The notes under the pieces were generated by a model. That model was given only the letters and a program-made list of their open reading frames with translations, did not search any database and was not told the origin of the DNA. The translations under genes were made by a program, and so were the position numbers. From positions 13,887,955 through 13,951,954 of the forward strand of contig CM055108.1 of assembly GCA_029204225.1 (NCBI GenBank): a DNA stretch of 64,000 nt, given 5' to 3'. Shown one piece after another: positions 47,101-59,100 of the stretch (position 1 is its first letter; the number at the start of each line of letters is the position of its first letter). The stretch comes from Diphasiastrum complanatum (Eukaryota; Streptophyta; Lycopodiopsida; Lycopodiales; Lycopodiaceae).

Positions 47101-50100
47101 TGGGTCGTTTTGTTTTATTAGCTCTAAATTAAAATCAACTGATATAGTTAAGATAGCCATCAACTATCAACAACAAATCAGGGAATCTACACATAAGATA
47201 TAGCTGCATCTGACCCGTGGTTATCCATACTGGGCTGCTGAGTAATCGAACTGATACATTAGATTCGGGAGTAATTCATAATGGCCATTCGGTCCTGCTT
47301 CGCCTAGGCTACATGATTAAAGTGCCACCTGCTAGATATCAGAAATCTGAATGAGCGATCTTCACGGCCAGCACTGAGGTGATCAGATTCATGAGTAATC
47401 CATAATGGCGATCCACATAGGCTACATGATGAAAGTGCCACCTGCTAGATATCAGAAATCTGGATGAGCGACCTCCAGGGGCAGGCGATCAGATTCATGA
47501 GTTATCCATAATGGTGATCCACTTAGGCTACATGATTAAAGTGCCACCTGCTAGATATCAGAAATCTGGATGAGTGACCTCCACGGCCAGCACTAAGGCG
47601 GTCAGATTCATGAGTAATCCATAATGGCCATTTAGTCCTGCTTCGCCTAGGCTACATGATTAAAGTGCCACCTGCTAGATATCAGAAATCTGGATGATCG
47701 ACCTCCACGGCCAGCGCTGGGGCGATCATAAGGACCAGCCTGATTAGGCAAAAATGAAGGAAATTCTTGCAGCTCACGTTGATCCTAGAATCGCTATCTG
47801 AGCCACGTTCTTAAGCTCACATTGATCATAGAATCGCTATTCCGTTCCTTATCTTGATTCCTTTGTTAAAAAATTACATATTTTTTGAAAAAAATTTCTG
47901 TTCAAGTTCTTAAACGGAACACTTTCAGCAACCATGGTCTGTCGTAAGGTGGCTACAAATGTGAATATAAGAAGCCATTTGTATGGCGTAAGAATATTAC
48001 GTAAAGGTATTAGTAGGATCATCAAAGCCCCAACCCCATAGGACAAATGTTGCAGCTAGATTAATAAGAACATTGTTGACACTTCAGGAACAACGGAAAA
48101 TATTAATGAACACCTAGTATCTCAAATATGGATGAAGAATGCTGCCTCTAAATACCAGGGAAAGGACTCATAAGAAGGTAAGAAAACTACCGCTCCTCCA
48201 CTGCATCATGCATACCAACCAATAAAGCTGGAGAAGAGCACCACCATAAATGCTGCAACATATAAGAATCAAAGCAAATATCAATGAGTGCCTGATATCT
48301 TAAATATTTATGAATGCTACTGCCAATCACAAGGAAAGGACTCATAAGAAGGTAAACTACCACTCCATTGCATCATGCATACCAACCAATAAAACTGGAG
48401 AAGACCACCACCATAAATGTGGCAACATTTAAGGAGATCCTAAACTTCAGAAAGTGACCAAATATGTCAAAAATATGCACTAGGAACTGAGACAATTGCA
48501 ACCTAGGAATCATATGAATCATGAAAGTAAGACATCATGTGCAAGAAGTATACAAAATTCATTCGATAGAAAACACAGAGACTGAGGTTACCATATAGAA
48601 GAATTGGGACTATGTAGCACCATTAGAGCAATAGAGGCGAGGATATAACTTCTGCTTTCCAGTTGCCTTGGTCATCTAGGACATGTGCAACAGGAGGGAC
48701 TGCGTTGAAGAATAAACAATTGCACTTATGTTGAGCACAATGATAGGCAAAAGAACTTGAGAAGAACACTCTACTCAGGTGGAACAAGCTTGTCAGACCA
48801 TTGGAATATAAACTTAGATAACACCATGGTCTCAAACCACACCCAAGGCCAATATGAGCTAAGTCTACCCCCTACAAAAATAAACAACCTCCAACCATTA
48901 AGATCTCAAGGTATACCATGCATATATGGAAAAACATGCTATGAAGGACTTTTGAAGAGACCCCAAGGAAACCAGATGTGTACCATAAACTGTGACTGCC
49001 ATATCTGAAGTAACCAAGCCACCATTATACATAGACATGAAACAAGACCTCTCACTGTAAAAGGATTCAGAGGAGCACAAAACCAAAGGATACAAAGGAG
49101 CTCAAAGGTGTGACAGAGAAAATTCTTGGCTAGAAAGTCATCCCATATAATAAACTGTTGAGGAAATCCCTTCCCATAAAGTATGGTGTTGCATAATGAG
49201 CTAGGAAATGTTGTAGGACTGATACGATGCTGGCATTGTCGCTATAGGAAAATAGTCCGCAAAATGGTTGCTATAAATTTGATAAATGTATGCTGAAAAA
49301 GTAGCAAGCATATTCAAAGCAAAATGATTATAGAAACCCTCTAGAATATATGCTAGAGGGCAATATAGGCTGTCCACATATGCTAGCAGCTATACAGTGC
49401 AAAAGAGCTATAAAAGTGAGAAAATGGCTTCAAAAGGTAAGGGCTTGATGTCAATGTAGCCTGCCAATTGCCGCTATAAAAAGCTACAAGCAATATAGAT
49501 GGTGAAAATCCCCAAAATCACCTCCTCAATGACCATACAGGGCTGTCCTCTATCATGCAAACCTACTCTGAAACATACTTTGTTTTTTGGTGGGAACCTT
49601 GAGATAGAGATATTTAATTGTCGAGCCAGAAAATTTGATGCACTTGTTGGTTAGCAAAGAATGTAAAGATGCATTCAACATTGAAACAAAATTTGTTTCC
49701 AAAAAATAAAACATTCCCCTATTTTGACTAAACTTTCACTTTTAAGATGTTTTAATAGAAAACTCCAATTGACAAGCTTGAAATTGCAATGAGCTCATTT
49801 TAAAGTATGGAATATATCGCATTTGGCCAAAGTTTGTCTTTGCAATAGCTTCACTTCTAGCAAGTTAATCACACATATATTGATTATGCATAATGGAGTT
49901 GATAGTCTAAGACATTATGGGTGAACTCCATAAAGTTGCTATCCTAGATTTAACATTGATATATTAACGATGGCAAATGTCCCTCAATTATTGTTGTTTT
50001 GTGTAGAATGACTTAACCTCTAGTTTGGCTTGTGTTTGCTTCTTAATAGGCTACTGTGTTGGAACCTTCCATTGGAGAAGCTTGGAAACGACGAGGGCAA

Positions 50101-53100
50101 GCGAGGTTAGCTTCAGCTGCATATGTGGAGGCAAGTCTATGTACTTGAAGAGTAAATAGTGTTCAAAACATAAAGAAGCATCAAAGAGTTTTGTGTGCAA
50201 CTTATTGGACAACTTGAGCTGATTTCTGATAGGCGGATTGAAATTAATTCTATTCTTTTCTTCCTCTTTGCAATACTTCTTTAATGAAAAGCCTTCAAAG
50301 ATATGATTTCCAACTTTTTTGAAAATGGTATCAAAGCCTTAAGCAACGCATACGGACCTCACTTATGTGGTTATTGCTCTATTTGTTTAAGTTTTGTTTG
50401 AGAGGTCATTGAATAAAGAGGCCACCCATGCCAAGCTAATAAACCAAGAGTGCCATCCGAATGTAGGAATAGATATCATGGCGCTAGCAAGCATACCCAA
50501 AGCCAATGTGATATAGACTAATCATGCCACCTGAAGAATATCTCAAAAAACATAGAAGTCCCAAGGATTCAATAACCAACGATAGTTCAAGCGACCCAAA
50601 GAGATGACAACTAGCGAGAAGTAACTATAGCAAATGATTTAGAGAAAAGATCCCATAGGAGCCTATGCCTTAATCTCTGATATACGAATGAAAAGCCAAG
50701 ACTGGCTAGGTTTGTCATTTGATATAAGAAATCGTTCTAGGGAATCCCCTCCAATAAGAGTAGGCAACCAAATAAGCAGAATCCGCAAAGGCCAAAGAAT
50801 AGCATGAAGAGACGCACAGTCGAATGCCATATGTTAGAAATCTTCAAGGCACTCAAATAGACTATTCATAAGTAGTCAAAAGATATAATCTAGTGGAACC
50901 ATACCAAATGAGGTATCATAGAAAAAATGAGCACCAAGGTAAACATCCCAAGCTATCTGCATCAACCAAGCATGCCAAGTAGAGATATGTACCTCATAAA
51001 ATGCAACCTCATATAACTGCTCTAGATATTTGTGCATGGCAACATGCTCAACAGGCGATGCCACAACTGGTAGATTGTAATGACCATGCAGATGATCCTC
51101 ATATGAAGAAGAAGCTGTCCCCATTATAGTGGTATGAATCTCATCATATACATGTAGATCTGATAGCTTAATCTCGTCTGAAATAGTAGCAAGACTACCA
51201 AAGGTAGAATGATGTCATGGCCCATATAAACATACGTCATTTGAAGTATCATGTGTCCCCTGTAACTCATGTGCCATGTCTCAAATGCATCTCTTGCTAA
51301 CTCATCTGCTGGCGCAACTTGTGCACCATGCTCTGACTTACCTATAACATCGCTTGGCCCATATATGCCAATTGCTACTGGAATATGAATGTCCCACAAA
51401 ATTTTAGGAACATCACCTTTCTCTAACAAAACTTGAGGAAGGAGAGTATGAACCTGAAAAATGTGTCACATCACATAGACCACGAACCTTTAACGAAAGC
51501 GAACTCATCTGATTGCATGGGACGTGCATGCTTTGCCATTTGAGCTCCATTTAGAAGAATAGCACAAACTAATGAAGAGAGGTGAAATGATGTATCCAAG
51601 TATATATGAACTTGAGCCCAAGATAAAAAGGTTAGATGGTACTGGGCCCCAATAGTACATGTAACCTTTGCCACAATTGGAACATCGGGTTTACCACCTA
51701 GAACTCTTATTGCAATTGGAATCTCTACTACATCTAGATCATGTACAAGAGTCTCATCTCCAGTGTCCTGTAATTGATGACATCTATTTGTGACCTCACC
51801 TACATGAACCTTTGTAGCATTTGAAATATTATGTGATAGATGACATATATCTTGGTCAACTATGACATCGGAAACACATAGCATGAATAACATTCTTGAC
51901 AAAAGTTTCCCAATAAGAAGGGTAAGCATCTCGTCTATGTATCTTCCACGAAGTCTTAGCTCAACCTTGAAAAAATGAAACAACCAATGTCATCCTCAAA
52001 GCATCACATTCTAGAGAGATCTCAAACCATTAACTTGTCTTTTTTGTTGGAATGTAAATGGAATTGCTTACATTACCATAGGTTACTTTGACCCAAAAGG
52101 TCGAGAGTTGTGTAACCATGCTCATTTATTATATTAGGCCTACTAAACTTAGAGTTAGCTAAGTTAGTATGAAATTAACTTGGTAGGGACTCATGGGCCC
52201 CCTAGGCCTAATTGTGACATTAAGTACCCCAACTTGACATATTGGAGGTACCTTATTCTTTCTATGTAACTTATAGAAAGTTGGATAGTCAATAGTCAAG
52301 TAGTTGGATAGCCAATAGTCATGAAGTTAGATAGTCATCTTGGACTATATATATGTGTGCATCCCATTTGTATGTGACACTTTTGTAAGCAATACTGACT
52401 ATTCTCCTTGGCTGTCCACGAGTTTCTACAAGAGGGTTTCTAGCCATTTCTCTCTTTCTTTTGAGAATGCTTTGTGTGATTGAATAAATTAAGGTCCTGG
52501 ATCCTTAGGCTTCTATTTCCTACATTTTTTACTACTCACAAGAGGATTTGCAGGAATTGCAGTCAAGTTCAAAAACAAGAACACTGAAGATGACAAAAAA
52601 TAGCGAAAATATTGAAAAAGGTGGAAATCTCAATAAGTGGATTCAAAGCACAACTAGTGAAAAGGTAAGCAATAAGAAGCTATTGAGTGAGTGGACTCTT
52701 GTCCTCAGCCCAAGTAGATCTTAGGTTCACACAAAAGCAATATTAGACTAAGAAATGATTGTTATAAGTGTGATAAATGTGTGCTGGAAAAAATATCAGC
52801 AAGTGTAGATGAAGCGAGAAACACTCCAAAAAGAGGCGCTAAATGGCAATAGAGGCTTTTCATGTATGTTGAGAAAATTAATGTGTGAAAGGAGCAGTAA
52901 AAGAGTGAATACCTCCAAATGGTAGGCGCTCATTGTCTATTTAGGCTGTTCACTACTGCTGTAAAAATCAGCACGCAATATAGGTGGTAAAAACGTAAAA
53001 ACTCTGAAATCACTTAAAAAACTTGGCACCCTGTTTCCGTTATGCAAACTTGCTTTGATGGAAAAAAAACTTTCAAGTGGGATATAATAAACTAGAGATA

Positions 53101-56100
53101 TTCGATATGATGAGTTCCGTTATGCAAACTTGCTTTGATGGAAAAAACTTTTAAGTGGGATATAATAAAATAGAGATATTCGATTGATGAGACACGAAGT
53201 TCGTTGCACTTGTTGGTCAACAAGGAATGTAAAGATCCACTTAGCATTGAAACATAATTTGTTTGCATAAAGCAGAATATCCCCTATCATGATCAAACTT
53301 TGACCTTAAAAGATTTTTTGATAGAAAATGCCAACTGACAAGCTTGAAACTGCGATGAGCTGATCTTCAAATATGGATTATAAAGATCCACAGGGAATCT
53401 AAATAGAATTTTGCAGAACAGAAAACGAAATGTTCCAATTTGAAAGTTTGACTTTGCAATAACTTCACTTCTTGCATGTCCAAACAAAATCAGTCCCTTT
53501 GACCAAAGAATTGATTTGCAATAACTGCTGAAAAAGAACTTTGACTTTTGCTTCCGTTGGTGCACCTTGATCCTGTGATCTCAAAAATGCAAGTATCTCC
53601 TAGTTTTGTCACCGAAAAATACAAAAGAGGCGATCCTCTCTTGGAAGTCAAAATTAGGGTTTGGAGAGTACAGCTAACAAAGATAAGCATTTTTCCAAGG
53701 GCATCCAACTGTTAGGAAACCAATCCAATCGATAGAACTCAATTTTGATGACAAACAAAAAGTTATGGCAAAAAATGTTCATCTAGGTCTAGAGAGAGAA
53801 AATGTCGAGAGAAAATAAGAAACTAATTTTCAATTTAAAAAGGGTTTAAGATAATGCAATCTTTTAACTCGATGATACCAAGTTATGAACACAATCCACA
53901 GATTTTGATATCAATGAAGCATAAAAGACCATAAATGAGGCCACAATAGTATTCCCCTACAAAGAAGACTGAAGTACATCACATATCATTGTCACGAAGA
54001 ACTCAAGCAATACCATTATCCAAAATTGAATAATGAGTGTCTCTAGTTCCTATTGATACCCTATAGATGCCATAAAATGGAAGCTTCTAGAGACATACGC
54101 AATCTTATCCACAATTAGGGCTTTAGTGTCCTCTCCAATAGGACCACCTCCAAATAGTTTTCCAAAATATAAATTCACAAGTTTTGGCACAAGCCTCTTG
54201 ATACATCTAATTTTATTTACTGTTTGGGAGATGCTATGCTTTTCCACCAGATTCGACATATTACAGCTGGCATCTACATGTACATTATCTGCTATTGAAA
54301 TTGATTCTTAATATTCCATTTGTCGTGTGCTTGGATGCACACATTTGTCAATGGTTTCTCTATGTACATCCCTCGTTATGAAAAGGTATTAATCCATCAT
54401 TTCTTCAGAGCATAATTGTTGCTTGAATGCTTCTAAGGTCATTTGTCCACCATTGATGAAAATAACAGGAAAGATATATCGTTATCATTTTGGTACTTGT
54501 TTCATTATGGATTCTTTTGCACCTTACGGCGATGTTCTCTTTTAAACCATGCCTTACCACCTCAAAGTTCACGACTTCATGTTCTCACATTTTGAACCTG
54601 TTTCTTGAGACCATCATACCTTCTACTTTCCTTATTGTAATCACATATCCTTCCATTTTTTTTCTCCGTAAGTTTGGATTTTTTTCATTTGCATCAATAA
54701 TTGTAAGTGCAAAGACATTTTCTGTTTATTGCAAGGTGCTTCAGCCTAAGACATCTCGCAAGGAAAAAATTTTATGCAGAGAGACTCCACTCATAGTGGA
54801 AATGGGCAATTCTGACTCATTGTGGATCTTGAGGGTTTGTCTTGAAGGAATCAGGATTTGGGCTTAGAGTTCAGGGTTTATATTTTGGGTTTACATATAA
54901 CTGTCAATGGTCATGTTTAGTTCCAACTTGAATTGTGTTTGTAATACACGTGCATGAATTCTCTATGTGCCAGGCTATTTCTGATTTCACGAGGGTCTTG
55001 AACTTAGATCCAAATTCGCTGGATACTTTGCATGAAAGAGGTACTTCATGTGATGCTTTGTCATTCTATGATTTCTTTGTGATGAACAAAATTGCAACCT
55101 AAAATACTGTTATTGAACTTGAAAGCTGTTTAATTATCTGGATCATATAGCTGCCCCATCATTGCCATACTATTTTTGGTGCGAAAAGCAGCACCCAAGG
55201 TGAATTGTGTACATCCAAGTCTGGAGTCCATGTGGAGCATATTGACATGTCCATCAACATTAAAAAGACGTAACAAAGTAATATTTCTAGTTTAATCAAA
55301 GGTGAAGTCTTCACACATATACCACTAGATATCAGCAGAATTGTCAGAGTAGATAAACAGAAGAATGTGCTCTGATGTTAAGCTGCTTCATCAAGCTGGG
55401 GTGCAATCTATATAGCTACTGTGCTGTGTGTTTTAATTTGTGAGGTTTGTTAATTCTAACCTGAAACTGATAACCAAAAGCAATCAACCTAATTAACATG
55501 CACCAATAACTCGTTTGCTGTCAATTACCAAATATGTAGTGTTGGCTGCAGATATTACTGAAACTGCTCCACAGCAGGTTTTGCACTCGCAGGAAAATAC
55601 ATCTAACTATCAAAAGTTAAACTAGTTGTATCACTTATAACTATGTCATGTTTTTTACATAGTTGCACAGAATCGCGTTTCTGGGAGGAGACGTTTCGGA
55701 AACCGCGTTTCTGAGAAACGTGTTTCTCCTCCCAGAATCGCAAAAAAGAAAAAAAAAAAAATATGTTTTTTTTTTTGGAAAAATAGCTTATGGCTGAAAT
55801 TTTTTTAGGGGATCAATGGTCAAACCAGCGTTTTGCCTCTCAGAAGTGCAGTAGATGGGGCACACTTATTTTCAATAGCTATTTGGTTGTTATTTACTCT
55901 GGTTTTCAATAAATGCTCAAGGGGTTCGGGGGGCGGTAGCCCCCCGAGCGGTGGGGGGTTTGGGGGGCAACGCCTCCCAACGGCAGGGTCCGGGGGCTGC
56001 CGGTAGACCCCGGCCCCGACGGTAAGGCCTCTTCATGACTTGGCCTTCCAACTCCCTGAGCGAAAACACACTTACTGGGACCATCTGTGATAGTAACAGA

Positions 56101-59100
56101 CAGGCTAGAGGTTAGTTTTGAATTTTTATCCTTGACAGAACCCAACATGGATTAATGCTCCTGAACTGGACCATCCTGCACCCGAAACAATCAACAAACT
56201 ACACAATAATAATCCTCTTAATTGGAGCTTTCATCTGATACCCATATTGCCCATAAAAAAACCAAAAAAAAAATATATATATATAAAAAAACTGTTTCTG
56301 GAATTTTTTTTAAAGTTTCAGAAATGCTTTTCTGAACCGCGTTTCAGAAACGCAGTGCATCTTGAATCTCATCGTTGATTAGGACTATCCTGTCAAGTTT
56401 GCTTGAGGATGTGTCCTGTGAACTTGTTAGAGCTTGGATTTTATTTAGCTTTTTGATTTGAGCAACCAGTTGGGTCTGCCTTATGGATATCTTAAAATCG
56501 CAAAATCAGATACCCTGCAAGCTATTTCTCTTTTTGGAATATGTTTGTGAATTTCTAATCTATGAAAGACTACTAACATTCATCTAATTAGTGGAATTGA
56601 TTTCTAAATATGGATTATTTCCATTCTTCAATAGTGGAAACGAAATCTAGATTTTCTTGGCCCCATGTGAAATATTTTTATGATGTATATAGGTTGGTTC
56701 CCATAGGTAATGAGTTCTATGGCCAATAAAGAATATCTTAGGAAAACTCACATATGCAAATGTGTTGGGGCATTAACAATAGTGGACTACTTTGATGCAA
56801 CACATAGTTGCTTTATGGCATTCTTGGCCTAGACAATTAACATGCGATATATATGCCCTCGTTAATGTTGATTCTTCTTTCAGCTAGCTTGAAATCTTGT
56901 TTTGCCTATGGATCCATTTCTTTCGACATTATGTCAAGCTCTAGTACTATCACAATGCCCTGTATGAGGATTCTATCTTCTATTCTGATGTTGCACAAAC
57001 ACGTAGTTTACTTAGCGGCAAGAATAAGATGTGTTAACGTTTTTGGATCGTGAAAAAGATTGGAAGATATAACCATTTGTAAATTGTAGAGGCAAAATGC
57101 CCCAGAAATAAAGACTATCCCATCTTCCATTCATTTTGTTTTGCACAAATGATTTAACTAAGATACGATCTCATATTTAATAAGTTTGATTTCTCAAAAG
57201 AATTGAGTGCATGTGTAGGTATTACTACCTAAAGATGAGAAATTCATGAAACTGTGATTCCTACTAACAGCTTGTGATGATGTATAGATTCTATTGGTAG
57301 AATCTAAAAAAACTTAGAAAATCATATGATGAACCATTTCTAAATCGTAAGATTTCACAACTAACCTTTCTTTAAGGTTTGTGTAGGTATGTGAAGAAAT
57401 ACCTAAGGAACAAGAACAAGAATTTGAAAGCTTATTTAAGCTTATGAAGGGTACCATAAGAAGGCTTTTTCATAAGTCTACAATGAAGGCTCAAGGCAGT
57501 CTATAATGAAGGCTTTTTATAAGTCTACACTGAAGGTTCAAGGGACTCTATAATGAAGGCTTTTTCATAAGTCTACAAGGCGGAGTCTATAAAGAACTAG
57601 GGACGAGCCGAGGGATTGATCACCCCTTTGGATCTTCTCTGCCATGATTGGGGATGGGCAACCCCTAGAAAAGAGAGCCTAGGAATTGATGATTCTTATG
57701 CAAGATAAGATGGACATATACTAGACCTCATTCTTGAGAAAGTTTGCACTTGGGTGAATTCCCAAGTTGCAACATAGAAAATTAAACTATACATGGCTAA
57801 CACCAAAATTGTGAACTCCAAGGCAAAGTTCTTTCTAGACTTAAGCCCACAAAATGTGAGCTTGACTTGCAATGTGAAATATTCTCTTGAAAAGGTAAAT
57901 GAATTCTTAGAAACTTTAAAAAAAATCAAATACAAATGAAAAATGTTGTAAGTCATTCATTCACATCAAGCATCCACATGAGACATGATGAGGGGTCAAG
58001 ATTACCCCCCCCCCCCCTCCGAAGGAAAATCAAGATCAATTGGCACGAGCCAATTACATATACATCTTCGAAGTGTTCTCAAACCCCTTTTTAAAAAAAA
58101 AGTAATCTATAAAAGTGAACAAAATCATATGGGATTCCAAAGACAATCTTTCCTTGATCCAAATTCGAAAATATCAAAGCTAGACTTTCAGAACACGGAA
58201 ACTAGAAACATAATCATTGGTTTTGCTTACATGCAAAGGTAAAGGACTCAAGAATAGTGACATGCAAAGAGAAAGGAATGGAGATCTTATGCATGCAATT
58301 GTTTTATCATGAGGAATGATGACATGCAAAGTTTTAAGAGGTGGAAAATGCATGCATGCAACTAGTTTTGTGATTCTTGGTCCAAAAATGGAAGTTTCTT
58401 GATCATGCAAGCTTGGGAATGGATCTAAAATGATAGTAGCTTTATTGCATGTAGGGAAAGAGTGTTTAGTTGTTGGAAAATGAAGGTTTGAAGGCCGAGT
58501 TAGAGAGAGAGTAAGAGAGTTGTTGGTTGTAGAAAATCAAACTGCCAAGATCCTTCTAACATTCAATCTCCATATACAAGAAGAAAAAGAAGAAGAAGAG
58601 GAAGAGGGAGAGGGTTAGGCGCCCTCAAGGAGAGAGAATGTAGTAGCAATGCTTGAAAGGGAACGAATTACAAATGAACATTGGGTACATATAAATAGGC
58701 CTTCCAAGGGCCTAGACTCTTCCAAACCCTAAGTTAGAACCTACTAATCATAGGGCATCCCCAAAAGTCAAGATAGGGCCCCTTAACATAATTAGACTTT
58801 ACTTGGACCCACGAGTTATTACTAGGCCAAAATTGGGTCCAACTTAGCTAAAACTAACTTAACATGGTCTAAAAAATAGATCTAACCCATGGTTACACAA
58901 GTATCGACCTTTTGGGTCAAAGTAACCTATGGGAAACTAACATTATCATTTCGACATGAAGTATGAAAAATTGCAACAAAAATGCAAAGTGTTGCATGCT
59001 GCCCAAAACTCCATGTAGCCGAAAAAGAAAAGATGTAGCTTGCTGTCCAAGCTTAATGCCGCCAAAAAAACTTCAGTTTGAAGTAGTCGAAGTAGCCGAA

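Larger units (their letters stand above)
49261..53476 (+). repeat. Dispersed ~0.6-0.7 kb direct duplication flanking exon 6
   Basis: 49261-49866 (intron 5) and 52752-53476 (intron 6) share order and orientation: gataaatgtrtgctg, aatggcaatagagg/gggcaatatagg, gcaatatagrtggt, tatgcaaac, gcacttgttgg, ggaatgtaaagat, cattgaaacataatttgtttgc and ataacttcacttct. Divergence is high. The right copy has an internal ~79-bp tandem duplication (about 53035-53190). Confidence 0.75.

Noticed and set aside
47261-47728. CRISPR-like array
   Set aside because: Units are over 100 bp with conserved rather than unique spacers, in a plant intron; it is a minisatellite.
50876-51983. Three minus-strand ORFs of 82-170 codons in intron 6
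   Set aside because: Hydrophobic, His/Cys-scattered composition without motifs; frames do not join into a longer protein with recognisable content. Kept as intron sequence.
58005-58018. C-homopolymer as regulatory element
   Set aside because: Simple homopolymer, possibly of uncertain sequence length; nothing links it to a function.
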